64,000 nucleotides of DNA from CAYGZQ01 sp964354375 [NCBI: uncultured Planctomycetota bacterium] (GCA_964354375.1 CAYGZQ010000011.1:1-64000); one strand, 5' to 3'. Counted from the stretch's first letter, positions 1 to 8,849 are shown. Numbers and translations: made by a program. The notes: generated by a model from the sequence alone, not told the origin.

Positions 1-22
1 TTCCCTGATGTATGCAATGATG

Positions 23-102
23 TATCCAAGGCCCGAACGTAAGTGAGGGCGCTCTTGATACCCACTACTTATGCGCCCTCACTTACGTTCGGGCCTTGGA
101 TA
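23..102. repeat. Perfect 30-bp inverted repeat
   Basis: The arms at 23-52 and 73-102 are exact reverse complements separated by 20 bases. The arm contains an AACGTAAGTGAG core similar to the GAGCGTAAGCGAG core of the repeat at 12297-12344. It lies upstream of thiC. No U tract follows, so it does not look like a simple terminator. The flank to the left is outside the window. Confidence 0.85.
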
Positions 103-116
103 CGGGGGTCGGAAAC

Positions 117-195
117 GGGGACTGGCACCGAATTTTGCCCTTGTTTTGCCTGCCGCTTGTGATGCGCTTCGTGGGCAAAATTCGTGCCTGTCCCC
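117..195. repeat. REP-like inverted repeat (GGGGACTGGCAC family) upstream of thiC
   Basis: The arms 117-140 and 173-195 are nearly exact reverse complements: one mismatch and one extra base over about 24 bases. Each arm starts with the GGGGAC(T/A)GGCAC head seen in dispersed bacterial palindromes. A second copy spans the thiC 3' end (1569-1651) and a half copy lies at 58786-58802. Confidence 0.8.
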
Positions 196-228
196 TTCTT
201 CCTAAGACACTCAACCAGTTTGACTTCT

Positions 229-1617
229 ATGAACCGCCACATATCCATACGACAACATCTCTCCCGCGCTTCCACCGGAGCCCCGACGCAGCTGCGTTTC
301 GCGAAAGAGGGCATCATCACGCCCGAGATCGAGTACGCCGCGACAAGAGAGCGCCTTGATCCGGAATTCGCGCGCCGGGAGATCGCAGCGGGACGCATGA
401 TTATCCCCGTGAATCTGCATCATCCCGAGGCTCTCCCGTTTTTGATCGGACGCAAGGCGCTGTGCAAGATCAACGCGAACATCGGATCGTCCGCGATTCT
501 CGCCGATCCCGCTTTCGAGCTTCGCAAGCTTGCGGTTGCGGTCAAGTACGGAGCGGACACGGTGATGGACCTGTCGACAGGCGGCGACATCCCCGGCATT
601 CGCTCCGCCATTCTCCGCGCGTCGACCGTTCCGATCGGCACGGTGCCCATCTACGAGGCGATCGCGAGGGTCGGCGACCCTGAGGAATTGTCCGCCGAGC
701 TTCTGCTGGAGGTTGTTGAGCGTCAGGCCGAGCAGGGCGTGGACTACATGACCGTCCACGCGAGCATTCTTCTGCGGCTGATCCCGCTGGCCCAGAAGCG
801 CGTGACCGGCATCGTCAGCCGCGGCGGGAGCCTGATCGCGCAATGGATGGTGCGTCACAATCGAGAGAATCCTTTCTACACACATTACGATCGACTTCTG
901 GAGATCTGCCGGAAATATGACGTCTCGTTGTCACTCGGCGACGCGCTCAGGCCGGGATGTCTCGCGGACGCGTCGGACGCGGCCCAGTTCGGAGAGCTCG
1001 AAGTTCATGGAGAGCTTGCCAGACGCGCGCGAGAGAGGGATGCCCAGGTTATGATCGAGGGTCCGGGACATATCCCGCTGCATGAGATCGAGATGAACAT
1101 GAAGAAGGAGCAGGAGCTTTGCGACGACGCTCCGTTTTATGTTCTGGGACCGGTGGTGACCGACATCGCACCGGGTTACGATCACATCACGTCCGCGATC
1201 GGGGGCGCGATTGCAGCTTTCCATGGGGCCGCAATGCTGTGCTACGTGACGCCGAAGGAACATCTGGGCCTGCCCGACGAAGATGATGTGCGCGACGGCG
1301 TGGTGGCGTCCAGAATTGCCGCGCACGCTGCGGATGTAGCTCTGGGAAAGCCCGGCGCTCAAGATCGAGACGATGCGATGGCGCGGGCGAGGTTCGCCTT
1401 CGACTGGGAGACGCAATTCTCTCTGGCCCTGGACGGCGATCGCGCGCGGGAGATGCATGACGAGATGCTCCCCGATGTGTCCTACAAAACTGCGCAATAT
1501 TGCTCCATGTGCGGCGAGAAATTCTGCGCGATGAGGATTTCGAAAAACCTGTCTACGAATTCCACACAGGGGACTGGCACAACGATTTCGCCGGTTGATC
1601 CTGCCCCTGCCGAGTGA
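229..1617 (+). CDS. thiC: Phosphomethylpyrimidine synthase ThiC
   Basis: Radical SAM enzyme that converts aminoimidazole ribotide to HMP-phosphate, the pyrimidine half of thiamine. The GIITPEIEY start, [27 protein letters not shown] and [14 protein letters not shown] blocks are typical of the family. The C-terminal CSMCGEKFC motif supplies the cysteines of the [4Fe-4S] cluster. The ATG at 229 (462 aa) is preferred: the longer frame would begin with a GTG at 184 inside the upstream repeat and adds residues with no family match. No TPP riboswitch motif is visible upstream. The last codons (about 16), after the cysteine motif, are encoded by a REP-like repeat, so the tail [14 protein letters not shown] is probably not ancestral. 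Next gene: a ThiF-like protein, then thiL. Confidence 0.95.
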   Translation: MNRHISIRQHLSRASTGAPTQLRFAKEGIITPEIEYAATRERLDPEFARREIAAGRMIIPVNLHHPEALPFLIGRKALCKINANIGSSAILADPAFELRKLAVAVKYGADTVMDLSTGGDIPGIRSAILRASTVPIGTVPIYEAIARVGDPEELSAELLLEVVERQAEQGVDYMTVHASILLRLIPLAQKRVTGIVSRGGSLIAQWMVRHNRENPFYTHYDRLLEICRKYDVSLSLGDALRPGCLADASDAAQFGELEVHGELARRARERDAQVMIEGPGHIPLHEIEMNMKKEQELCDDAPFYVLGPVVTDIAPGYDHITSAIGGAIAAFHGAAMLCYVTPKEHLGLPDEDDVRDGVVASRIAAHAADVALGKPGAQDRDDAMARARFAFDWETQFSLALDGDRAREMHDEMLPDVSYKTAQYCSMCGEKFCAMRISKNLSTNSTQGTGTTISPVDPAPAE

Positions 1618-1651
1618 CCGGACCTGAGGCGAAATCGGGGTGCCTGTCCCC
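1569..1651. repeat. REP-like inverted repeat overlapping the thiC stop codon
   Basis: Arms 1569-1592 and 1628-1651 match as reverse complements with three mismatches in 24 and share the GGGGACTGGCAC head with the copy at 117-195. The thiC stop (1615-1617) falls in the loop, so this repeat lies partly within the reading frame. Confidence 0.8.
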
Positions 1652-1665
1652 GAGTTCTAAACACT

Positions 1666-2427
1666 ATGCGTCAGCCGACTGCAGACGATGTTTTCTCACG
1701 ACATTATCTCCTCCCGGAGATCGGGCGAGACGGTCAGGCGCGGCTTTTCAGGGCGCATGTCGCGGTGGTCGGAGTCGGAGCGGTCGGGAGTCGCATCGCG
1801 GAGCTTCTCTGCAGGGCGGGGGTCGGGCGGTTGACGCTTGTCGACAGCGATGCGGTCGAGTTCTCCAACCTGCACCGTCAGACCCTCTACACGTGGCAGG
1901 ATGGCGAGCGGTCAGTTCCGAAGGCTGAGGCCGCGAGACGTCAGCTGAACTGCGTCATGCCGACCGTCCAGGTGTTTCCGCACGTCGCGCGTCTGGAGAA
2001 AACCAACGTCGGAGATCTGCTGAAGGGGGCGGATGTTGTCGCCGACGGTACCGACAACATCGAGACTCGTTATGTGGTGAATGACTGGTGCGTTATGCAT
2101 GAGGTGCCGTGGGTGTACGCGGGTGCTGTCGGCACGAAAGCGTCGGTATTTCCGGTGCGCGGGAAGAATGCATGTCTGCGATGCGTTTTTCCGAACCCGC
2201 CGGACAGAAAGTCTTTGCCTACCGCCGCCGATGCGGGAGTGATCGGCGCGGCGACCGCCCTTGCGGCTGCGCGCGCATCGACGCTGGTCATGCGCTTCAT
2301 TCTGAACGACCCGCCCGAACCGGTATGGGAGACCTGGGACGTGTGGACGGGGGGCTGCTCATCACTTCCGCTCGAGAGCCTCCGCCGCGCTCACGGAAAC
2401 GAAGATTGCCCGCTTTGCTCCGGATGA
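1666..2427 (+). CDS. ThiF/MoeB/HesA-family adenylyltransferase
   Basis: E1-like enzyme that adenylates the C-terminus of a ubiquitin-like sulfur carrier (ThiS or MoaD). Residues about 24-50 form the nucleotide-binding Rossmann motif GVGAVGSRIAELLCRAGVG and are followed by LVDSD. The ...NLHRQ arginine, the DGTDN block and two zinc CxxC pairs (CLRC and CPLC) are present. The position that is often a Cys just before AGV(I/L)G reads PTAADAG, so the sulfur-relay cysteine of ThiF/UBA3-type proteins is absent; MoeB-type enzymes work without it. Placement between thiC and thiL favours thiamine thiazole sulfur transfer, but no thiS or thiG lies here, so MoeB function remains possible. 253 aa, usual length. 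Confidence 0.85.
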   Translation: MRQPTADDVFSRHYLLPEIGRDGQARLFRAHVAVVGVGAVGSRIAELLCRAGVGRLTLVDSDAVEFSNLHRQTLYTWQDGERSVPKAEAARRQLNCVMPTVQVFPHVARLEKTNVGDLLKGADVVADGTDNIETRYVVNDWCVMHEVPWVYAGAVGTKASVFPVRGKNACLRCVFPNPPDRKSLPTAADAGVIGAATALAAARASTLVMRFILNDPPEPVWETWDVWTGGCSSLPLESLRRAHGNEDCPLCSG

Positions 2428-2478
2428 TTCTTGCCAGGTTGCGGTTTCCCCTCATCACGAATACTATTTGCATCCGAC

Positions 2479-3528
2479 ATGTGCTCGAGCAATGACACAC
2501 CCGGCTCCGAGGCCGAATTGATCCATCTGTTCAAGGACCTGTTCGAGTCCCAAGGCCCGCCGACCGATCTCATCCTGGGGATCGGCGACGATGCCGCCGT
2601 TTTCGAGCCCGGTGTGGATCCCGAAACCCGGTTCGTGGTCACGACGGACATGCTGGTCGAGGATGTCCATTTCCGAAGGGATTTTCACAGTTTCTACGAT
2701 ATCGGGTGGCGGACCGCTGCGGCCAACCTGAGCGACATCGCCGCGATGGGAGCTTTGCCTCGCTGGGGTGTGGCTGCAATAGCCGTGCCGTCGAATGTCA
2801 CGACACAGAACATCATGGAGTTCGCCCGCGGAATCAGGGACGCCATGAGCGAGCACGGCGCCTGGGTAATCGGGGGCGACCTCACCCGCTCGACCGACAA
2901 GATTTCCATTTCCATGACCCTGATCGGGGAGACCACGGTCCGGCTGCTCACACGATCGGGCGCGCAGCTTGGCGACGTGATCGCGGTCACCGGACATCTT
3001 GGCGCAAGCGGTGCCGGGCTCGCGCTTCTGGAAGCCGGCGATATGAAGGTTCCGGAGGAAATCGGGGACGCGGTCGTGGGCAAACACCTGAGGCCCGAGG
3101 CGCGGGTCCTGGCGGGCCAGGTTTTCGCCGGCAACGAAGGCATCCACGCAATGATGGACATCTCGGACGGCCTCGGGATCGATCTCGGTCGCCTGTGCAT
3201 GGCGAGCCGAGTCGGCGCGCGGGTTTTCGAGGAGTTGATCCCCATAAGCGATGAAGTCCTGAAAGTCGCGGAAGCACTGGGCCGGGATCACCTCGAATTC
3301 GTGAACTCCGGCGAGGATTTCGAGCTTCTGGTGACCGGCGACCGCAAGGCTGTCGAGAGCGCCGCGCGGATCCTGGCGAATGAATCTCCCGGCTTGCTGG
3401 TGTCGATTGTCGGGGAGATCATCGACGCACCGTTCGGGATAAACCTCGCGCGCGTCGACGGATCGGTCATCAATCCGTCTCGGCTTGGTTGGGACCATTT
3501 CAGAAGAAGCGAGGGACCCGGTGAGTGA
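2479..3528 (+). CDS. thiL: Thiamine-monophosphate kinase ThiL
   Basis: Phosphorylates thiamine monophosphate to the active cofactor thiamine diphosphate, the last step of the pathway. The AIR-synthase-like fold is recognised by ELIHLF near the N-terminus, GIGDDAAV (residues about 35-42), VTTDMLVEDVHF, the NLSDIAAMGA block, GGDLTRS and MDISDGL followed by an EDFELL segment. I chose the ATG at 2479 (349 aa) because family members start shortly before the ELI..LF segment; a TTG at 2431 in the same frame would add 16 unmatched residues. The stop overlaps the tsaE start by 8 bases, which suggests translational coupling between thiamine and t6A genes. Confidence 0.93.
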   Translation: MCSSNDTPGSEAELIHLFKDLFESQGPPTDLILGIGDDAAVFEPGVDPETRFVVTTDMLVEDVHFRRDFHSFYDIGWRTAAANLSDIAAMGALPRWGVAAIAVPSNVTTQNIMEFARGIRDAMSEHGAWVIGGDLTRSTDKISISMTLIGETTVRLLTRSGAQLGDVIAVTGHLGASGAGLALLEAGDMKVPEEIGDAVVGKHLRPEARVLAGQVFAGNEGIHAMMDISDGLGIDLGRLCMASRVGARVFEELIPISDEVLKVAEALGRDHLEFVNSGEDFELLVTGDRKAVESAARILANESPGLLVSIVGEIIDAPFGINLARVDGSVINPSRLGWDHFRRSEGPGE

Positions 3529-3961
3529 GCGAAGAACAATCCTCTCCCGGTCGGAGGACGAGACGCTTGAGATCGGGAAGCGCGTCGGAGGAGCGTGTAT
3601 CGGTGGCGAATTGATCTCGCTCGTTGGACCCCTGGGCTCCGGAAAAAGTGTTCTCGCCAGGGGCATGGCTCGCGGCGTCGGGGTCGACGGCCCCGTGAGA
3701 AGTCCGAGCTTCAACCTCATGAGGGAATATCGCGGACGCCTGATCTTCAGGCACTGGGACCTATACAGGCTCGGAGGCGGTTTCAGGGAGCTCGGGCTTG
3801 TCGAATCGATCGAGGACGATGCTCTTGTCGTTGTCGAATGGGCGGAAAGATGGACCGCGCTTGATCGGTACTGCACCGGCACCATCTATCTGAGCCACGG
3901 GGAACGTGAAAACGAGCGCTCTTTGACCCTGACCGGAGCCATTCCCGGGGCTAGTCTCTAG
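3521..3961 (+). CDS. tsaE: tRNA t6A synthesis ATPase TsaE
   Basis: Small ATPase that, with TsaB and TsaD, transfers threonylcarbamoyl to adenosine 37 of ANN-decoding tRNAs. Walker A GPLGSGKS lies at residues 36-43, followed by the SPSFNLMREY and HWDLYRL family motifs and VEWAERW near the C-terminus. The GTG at 3521 overlaps the end of thiL (GTGAGTGA) and gives 146 aa, close to the normal length; the ORF before it has no match. It is the first of four t6A-linked genes, only 4 bases from tsaB. Confidence 0.93.
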   Translation: MSERRTILSRSEDETLEIGKRVGGACIGGELISLVGPLGSGKSVLARGMARGVGVDGPVRSPSFNLMREYRGRLIFRHWDLYRLGGGFRELGLVESIEDDALVVVEWAERWTALDRYCTGTIYLSHGERENERSLTLTGAIPGASL

Positions 3962-3965
3962 CGTT

Positions 3966-4670
3966 ATGTGGCTTGCGATTGACACGTCAACCCGAAGAAC
4001 CGTCCTGGCTCTCTACGATGAAGAGTCGGAGTGCGTGCTTGTCGAGCGGATTTTCGAGCCTCGCGCGACCCAGCGAGTCATTTTTTCTGAACTTGCGCGC
4101 ATACTCGAGGGCGGCAGCCTTCAGAAGATCAGCGCGATCGCGGCAGGCATCGGACCCGGTTCCTTCACCGGTGTGAAAATCGGAGTTATCGCCGCGAAAA
4201 CTCTCGCGTGGTCGAGACGCATTCCGCTTGTGGGGGTCGGGAGTCTCAATGCGGTCGCGGCAGGTACGGCACTCCCAAGGAACCCCGAAACCGGCCTTGT
4301 TGTCGCTGTGCCGTCGACGAGGGGCGAAGGATACGTGCAACTGTACGAAGCAGGGAAGGAAAAGTGGACTCCCGTCGGTCCGACACACGATGTCCCCCTT
4401 GAGGCCGAGAGACTCAGGACGTTTCTCCCACCCGGACCGGTGTTGATCAGCGGGGAGGCTGCAGAATCTTTTGCGCGCGCGCTGACTTGGAAAGACGATG
4501 CGGTCCTTGCCGATGAGGATTCCCGGTTCCCGTCCGCAGCAGGACTTCTCCGCCTTGCCGTGAACAGACTTAAGATTGGCGGGATCGATGATCCACTCAA
4601 GCTCGTTCCGTGCTATATTCGCCCAACTCAACCCGAGAGGCTCGAATCCGGAGGTTCTGTTGACGCCTGA
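3966..4670 (+). CDS. tsaB: tRNA t6A synthesis scaffold TsaB
   Basis: Inactive ASKHA-fold partner that dimerises with TsaD in the t6A complex. The N-terminal AIDTST motif, the IGPGSFTGVKIGV block near residues 60-72, and the LVGVGSLNAVA segment are diagnostic. 234 aa is normal. The 3' end overlaps the rimI start by 11 bases. Confidence 0.93.
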   Translation: MWLAIDTSTRRTVLALYDEESECVLVERIFEPRATQRVIFSELARILEGGSLQKISAIAAGIGPGSFTGVKIGVIAAKTLAWSRRIPLVGVGSLNAVAAGTALPRNPETGLVVAVPSTRGEGYVQLYEAGKEKWTPVGPTHDVPLEAERLRTFLPPGPVLISGEAAESFARALTWKDDAVLADEDSRFPSAAGLLRLAVNRLKIGGIDDPLKLVPCYIRPTQPERLESGGSVDA

Positions 4671-5178
4671 AACCCGAAAACGCGACTACTGGCCCGATCC
4701 TCCGAAGTTGCCGCCTGTGAACCATGTGAAGCTTATCCCCATGGAAATGAACCACGTGGACAAGGTCCTGAAGATCGAAAGGGAGAGTTTTCCGACGCCC
4801 TGGTCTGTGGATGCGTTTGAGTACGACCTCACGCAGAACCAGCTCGCGCACTACTGGGTCATGCTGATCAGGAAAAAGATCGTCGGATATTCCGGAATTT
4901 GGCTTGTCGGCAACATAGCTCACATAACAACCCTCTGCATCGAGAAGGACTCCAGGAGACTCGGGCTCGGCAAGTGGCTTCTTCTGAAGACGATGCAGAT
5001 GGGCGCCGACCTGGGGGCCCAAAGGTACACGCTTGAGGTCAGGGAATCGAACGAGGAAGCGATTAAGCTCTACGAGGGCGTAGGCTATCGAACGGTCGGG
5101 CGTCGACCCAATTATTACCAGGAGATCGGAGAGGATGCGCTCGTCATGTGGACAGGCGATCCTCCCTACGAAGACTGA
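4660..5178 (+). CDS. rimI: Ribosomal protein S18-alanine N-acetyltransferase RimI
   Basis: GNAT acetyltransferase; in characterised bacteria RimI acetylates the N-terminal alanine of ribosomal protein S18. The acetyl-CoA loop reads RRLGLGKWLL and is followed by LEVRESNEEAIKLYEGVGY and a C-terminal Tyr-rich NYY segment, all typical. The start is the TTG at 4660: GGAGG at 4650-4654 sits 5 bases before it and it overlaps tsaB by 11 bases. That gives 172 aa, with about 20 residues more than E. coli RimI at the N-terminus. The rimI position between tsaB and tsaD is common across bacteria. Confidence 0.9.
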   Translation: MTPETRKRDYWPDPPKLPPVNHVKLIPMEMNHVDKVLKIERESFPTPWSVDAFEYDLTQNQLAHYWVMLIRKKIVGYSGIWLVGNIAHITTLCIEKDSRRLGLGKWLLLKTMQMGADLGAQRYTLEVRESNEEAIKLYEGVGYRTVGRRPNYYQEIGEDALVMWTGDPPYED

Positions 5179-6210
5179 ATGCTCGCACTTGGGATAGATA
5201 CATCCTGTGACGACACTTCGGTCGCCGTCTACGACGCCGATCGGCATCACATTTGTGCCGAGGATGTGTCCAGCAGGATTCAACTCCATGCCCGGTACGG
5301 CGGGGTAGTGCCGGAAATCGCTGCGAGACAACACCTCGAGCTCCTTCTGCCCATGATCGAAAGCATGCTCGACCGGTCGGGGCTTGCAGCGGGTCCCGAT
5401 GCCGTGCAGCTCATCGCCGCAACGCGAGGTCCGGGGCTGATTGGGGGACTTCTTGTCGGACTCGGATGCGCCAAGGCCTTGTCGCTCGGGTGGGGGATTC
5501 CCTTCGTCGGAGTGAATCACATAGAGGGACATCTTGTGAGCGTCCTCTTGAGCCGTCCCGCGATGCCGTATCCCCATGTCGGCATGGTCGTGAGCGGAGG
5601 GCACTCGGAAATCTATCGTGCCGTTTCTCCGACTGAATATGTGCTTTTGGGCGAGACGCGAGACGATGCCGCGGGCGAGCTTCTCGACAAGGTCGGACGA
5701 CTTCTGGATCTGCCGTTCCCGGCAGGGAAGACCATCGATGAATGGACTCTTGAGGCCGATCCGAAGGCGCCGCATCCAGATTTTCCCAGGCCGCTTCTGA
5801 ACCGGGATTCGCTGGAATTCAGTTTTTCGGGGCTCAAGACCGCGTGCCTGTATTTCCTGCGGTCCGGCGAAGGCGGAAAGGTTTCCCGCGAGAGCGTCGG
5901 CGCAGAGGTCTTCCGCGCAGCCGTGGATTGTCTTCTCGGGAAGGCGTTCCTGGCCTGTGGCAGGGAGAATATCGGGACCCTCGTGATCTCCGGTGGGGTT
6001 GCGTCCAGCGGTTACCTCAGGAAAGAAGCCCATCGACGCGCGGCGGTCGAGGGAGTCGATGTCTTTTTCCCTGAACCCCAGCACTGTACGGACAACGCTG
6101 CGATGATCGCGCTTTCCGGGTGGCATTGCTTCCGGGTGAGGGGAGGGGATACGTACGATCTCGACTGCGATGCATCTCTTTCGGTCGGTAGCGAAGGAGC
6201 AAAGCCTTGA
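5179..6210 (+). CDS. tsaD: tRNA N6-threonylcarbamoyladenosine transferase TsaD
   Basis: Catalytic subunit of t6A synthesis. GIDTSCDDTSVAV opens the protein; the metal-binding pair is His114 and His118 in NHIEGH; the GGHSE motif and DDAAGELLDKVGR segment follow; the C-terminal ISGGVASSGYLR and CTDNAAMIAL blocks are intact. 343 aa, full length. ATG directly abuts the rimI stop codon. tsaC (the threonylcarbamoyl-AMP synthase) is not in the window. Confidence 0.96.
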   Translation: MLALGIDTSCDDTSVAVYDADRHHICAEDVSSRIQLHARYGGVVPEIAARQHLELLLPMIESMLDRSGLAAGPDAVQLIAATRGPGLIGGLLVGLGCAKALSLGWGIPFVGVNHIEGHLVSVLLSRPAMPYPHVGMVVSGGHSEIYRAVSPTEYVLLGETRDDAAGELLDKVGRLLDLPFPAGKTIDEWTLEADPKAPHPDFPRPLLNRDSLEFSFSGLKTACLYFLRSGEGGKVSRESVGAEVFRAAVDCLLGKAFLACGRENIGTLVISGGVASSGYLRKEAHRRAAVEGVDVFFPEPQHCTDNAAMIALSGWHCFRVRGGDTYDLDCDASLSVGSEGAKP

Positions 6211-6270
6211 CGCACCGCGTTCAGCTGTTTCCCTGGTCCCTTATTTTCCCAGGAAAGCGCCTTGTGTAGT

Positions 6271-6325
6271 CATGCGCCTCCGGCGCATGGTTCTTGCGTG
6301 GTGTAGCATGCGCGTCACGCGCATG
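6271..6325. repeat. Two tandem CATGCGC palindromes
   Basis: Two palindromes, 6271-6289 (CATGCGCC-TCC-GGCGCATG) and 6307-6325 (CATGCGCGTCACGCGCATG), each preceded by TGTAG and followed by GGT. Related copies lie at 28813-28847 and, in the opposite orientation, 58161-58184. They occupy the gap between tsaD and the next lipoprotein gene. Confidence 0.8.
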
Positions 6326-6342
6326 GTACGTAGCGAAGCAAG

Positions 6343-6825
6343 ATGAAACCGATCGCGAAAATCGCATTGGGCTTTTTTCTGCAGATGCTCTTGCTTCTGA
6401 CGATGGGTTGCACGATTGGCTCCGACGGCTGGGGCGCTGTGACATATCCGTCCGGCCCCGGTGGAGATTACCAGGGCCCCCCGTCCGGACTTCCCCGGGG
6501 CTCGCTTGGCTGCGAGATAACCTACCCGAAGGACTACGCCTCATTCGATTGGGAGCAGACGATCTGGGTCTACGGAGTCATCTGGCGCGAGGGGTACCTG
6601 ATGGATACTTATCCGTGGGAGGGCCCTCAGTGGGATGTCGACCTGGGGAAAATCGGAGAGAGCTACTACATGTACGATCAATTCAGCCCCGAGGTGTGGG
6701 TCAGGTTCCCGTTCAACGGCAGGGTGTTCGGACCCGGCCGCCACGATATCGCATTGACGGCATGGGACGCGCGTTACAGCGATCCATTCCCTGTGACCGA
6801 CACCATAACCGTGACCCTTGAGTGA
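6343..6825 (+). CDS. Putative lipoprotein of unknown function
   Basis: 160 aa. Signal peptide with a hydrophobic stretch (residues about 6-22) and lipobox LTMGC, so Cys23 is the likely lipidated residue. The mature part is rich in Trp, Tyr, Gly and Pro (GAVTYPSGPGGDYQGPP and several YPW/WDV segments) and looks like a small beta-rich domain: alternating hydrophobic strands such as TIWVYGVIW and ending in DTITVTLE. I do not recognise the family. It converges with the next lipoprotein gene, leaving one base between the ORFs. Confidence 0.7.
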   Translation: MKPIAKIALGFFLQMLLLLTMGCTIGSDGWGAVTYPSGPGGDYQGPPSGLPRGSLGCEITYPKDYASFDWEQTIWVYGVIWREGYLMDTYPWEGPQWDVDLGKIGESYYMYDQFSPEVWVRFPFNGRVFGPGRHDIALTAWDARYSDPFPVTDTITVTLE

Positions 6826-6826
6826 A

Positions 6827-7429
6827 TCAGTAGGGAATCTCGGTGATGAGCCCGCCCTGGACAACAATTTCGCTCATCGTCGCGTAAGGAACGTCGTTGA
6901 AGACTTCTGTGCCCTCTCCTCCGACCTGCTTGGTGACCACTTCGACCCAGTATTTCATGTTCAGAGCGTTCTTCGCGATCTCTACGGAGAAGCTCCGCAC
7001 GTTTTCATCGGGCCTTCCCCAGGATTCCACCCTCTTTGTGACGGTCTCGACGACGCGATACACGATCGGTCCGTTTGAGTCCTTCTTGTAGCCCTTGCTC
7101 GGATCCACCGGGTCCTCATAAAGGAACGTGGCCTCGCCGGTCGGCACGTTCGCCTCATACACGAAATGCACGCCCACCGACTGGTCGGAAGGGACATCGA
7201 GGTTCTGGACCTCGACCACGTAGATGTCCAGACCCAGCGCGGATTCGTCCTTCATTTTCTCCACGGTGATTATCAACGGGGGAGCCTGCGCGACGGTCTG
7301 TGTTTCCCCGGCGGACCGGGTGTCGCCGGAGGGAGTCCCGGACTGCCCCTGCCTCGGGCAGCCCATGAGAAAAACGGTCTGTAGGGCCAGTATTGAAGCC
7401 AGTATACGTGCTGTCGATAAGGAATTCAT
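6827..7429 (-). CDS. Putative lipoprotein of unknown function
   Basis: 200 aa. Signal peptide of about 23 residues with lipobox FLMGC. A short Ser/Gly/Thr-rich linker (residues about 25-45) leads to a single domain with alternating beta-strand patterns (LIITVEK, IYVVEVQNL, VGVHFVYEA, RSFSVEIAKNAL, KYWVEVVTK). No catalytic motif is visible and I do not recognise the family. Convergent with the preceding lipoprotein and divergent from the secreted protein that begins at 7566. Confidence 0.7.
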   Translation of the reverse strand: MNSLSTARILASILALQTVFLMGCPRQGQSGTPSGDTRSAGETQTVAQAPPLIITVEKMKDESALGLDIYVVEVQNLDVPSDQSVGVHFVYEANVPTGEATFLYEDPVDPSKGYKKDSNGPIVYRVVETVTKRVESWGRPDENVRSFSVEIAKNALNMKYWVEVVTKQVGGEGTEVFNDVPYATMSEIVVQGGLITEIPY

Positions 7430-7565
7430 AGGTCAACCTCAATTCAAGGGGATCATGATCGCGATTGGACATTGAGTTTACCCCCCCTTGCCTCCGCAGT
7501 CAAAAGCCCTCACTATGTCGCAACAGGTCTTCAACCTTACGCGCTTTCGTTATATCATACATAGT

Positions 7566-8837
7566 ATGAATCGAGCCGCTCGCAGGTGGTGTCATGCACT
7601 CGTCTTTTTGATGGCCGGCCTGGCGGTCATGCTTATCACGCCGAGCACGGGTCTCGGGCAGTCCGGCTTGAACCCTGCGATGGGCCTGCGGGTGGATCCC
7701 GGCTTCCCGATCTGGCTTGGGCCCGATCCCGTCGACTATCTGCCGCTTGTCGCCGACCAGACAAGCGGACTCGACTGGGTCGGGTCGGATACGACCCTGT
7801 CGGGCGACCTGCGGCAATGGCTTCTTCTCGCCGACGACATCAACATCGGCGACATCCATCTCGCCAATGTCGAATCCACCGCATCCGGACCGAAAATCGC
7901 CTTCCATTCCGAGCTGACGCTTCCGCCGCCGGAGATATTGGGTCTCCCGATTGCACAGGAGCACGGCTACGATTGGGAGGCGATAAGCCTTCATCCGTGG
8001 AGCGGGACCGTGTTCATCGCGCAGGAAGGTTCCAGGGACGAGATCGGAATCTACCATGGGCTTGTCTCACCGGGAGATGGAGGCCTCGCGGACGGCGCGT
8101 TCGGCAGGACCGGAGACCTGAAGGCTCTCCCAGGGTACTTCTCAAACCTGAACCGTCTTCAGCTCCCGGGATGGGACGAGGCATTCGGGCAATACCTGTC
8201 GGACAACCGGGGGATCGAGGGCATCGCGTGCACTTCGGACCGCCTGTTTGTCGGCCTGGAATCGCCGTACGAGTTCACCCAGCGACTTCTGTGGGAAAAA
8301 TCCACGATCCTTGCGATCTGGAAAATCGATCCCGAGGATCCCGCAAACATGGAGAAGTGCGAGCTTCTCGAGGTCCACGATACATCCGAGTGGGCCTCGT
8401 CGCTAGGATATACGGTCGAGACGATCTGCGGCCTCGACGCGATCGACAACACGCACCTTGTGGGGATAGACCGCGACAACCAGAGGCTGTTCGCCGTGCA
8501 GTTCACTGAATCCGGCCTGTTCATCGGAGGAAGGGTATTCTACCTTGACACTCCGGGCCCTGCGCCTCTTCCTGAAGAAGATTGCCCTCCGCTCGACCAT
8601 CCACCTGTTCTCATCAAGCCCTCACTCGAGAGCGTTGCAGTCGTTCCCCTGAGTCCGCCGACCGATTCTTCTCAGCCCGTCTCCTACCATATATACCTCG
8701 CCGTCGACCCGTGGGGCCCTGGCTGGACCCTTGCCGAGACCGATTGGGATTGTCCCGCCTATGAAAAGCGCCTGAGTTCCCTCCTGCCGGCGCTCTACAG
8801 GTACACTGTGGATTTCACCACCCTTTTCCCGGGATAG
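7566..8837 (+). CDS. Secreted protein with a possible phytase/esterase-like beta-propeller
   Basis: 423 aa from the ATG at 7566, which begins a clean signal peptide (hydrophobic core ALVFLMAGLAVMLI, then a GLGQS cleavage region). A frame extension upstream to 7488 has no signal-like sequence and is rejected. The blocks YDWEAISLHPWSGTVFIAQE, NRGIEGIACTSDRLFVGLES and HLVGIDRDNQRLFAV resemble the repeated EG(I/L)A blade motifs of the esterase-like phytase family (PF13449 type), where the glutamates bind metal. The C-terminus has a second poorly conserved section with LESVAVVPLSPP. The assignment rests on motif resemblance only. The start codon lies in a short palindrome (TCATAC-ATA-GTATGA, 7555-7569). 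Confidence 0.55.
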   Translation: MNRAARRWCHALVFLMAGLAVMLITPSTGLGQSGLNPAMGLRVDPGFPIWLGPDPVDYLPLVADQTSGLDWVGSDTTLSGDLRQWLLLADDINIGDIHLANVESTASGPKIAFHSELTLPPPEILGLPIAQEHGYDWEAISLHPWSGTVFIAQEGSRDEIGIYHGLVSPGDGGLADGAFGRTGDLKALPGYFSNLNRLQLPGWDEAFGQYLSDNRGIEGIACTSDRLFVGLESPYEFTQRLLWEKSTILAIWKIDPEDPANMEKCELLEVHDTSEWASSLGYTVETICGLDAIDNTHLVGIDRDNQRLFAVQFTESGLFIGGRVFYLDTPGPAPLPEEDCPPLDHPPVLIKPSLESVAVVPLSPPTDSSQPVSYHIYLAVDPWGPGWTLAETDWDCPAYEKRLSSLLPALYRYTVDFTTLFPG

Positions 8838-8849
8838 AGCTTGGTGGTA

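Noticed and set aside
184-228. N-terminal extension of thiC from GTG at 184
   Set aside because: The GTG lies in the arm of a palindromic repeat and the extra residues match no ThiC sequence.
1-228. TPP riboswitch upstream of thiC
   Set aside because: The conserved THI-box cores (CTGAGA and the downstream partner) are absent; the region is filled by palindromic repeats.
2464-3885. 473-aa minus-strand ORF opposite thiL and tsaE
   Set aside because: Shadow of two well-supported genes; no family motif in the translation.
6827-7429. Treating this minus-strand lipoprotein ORF as a shadow
   Set aside because: Rejected because it has a proper signal peptide and lipobox and no competing gene on the other strand; kept as a CDS.
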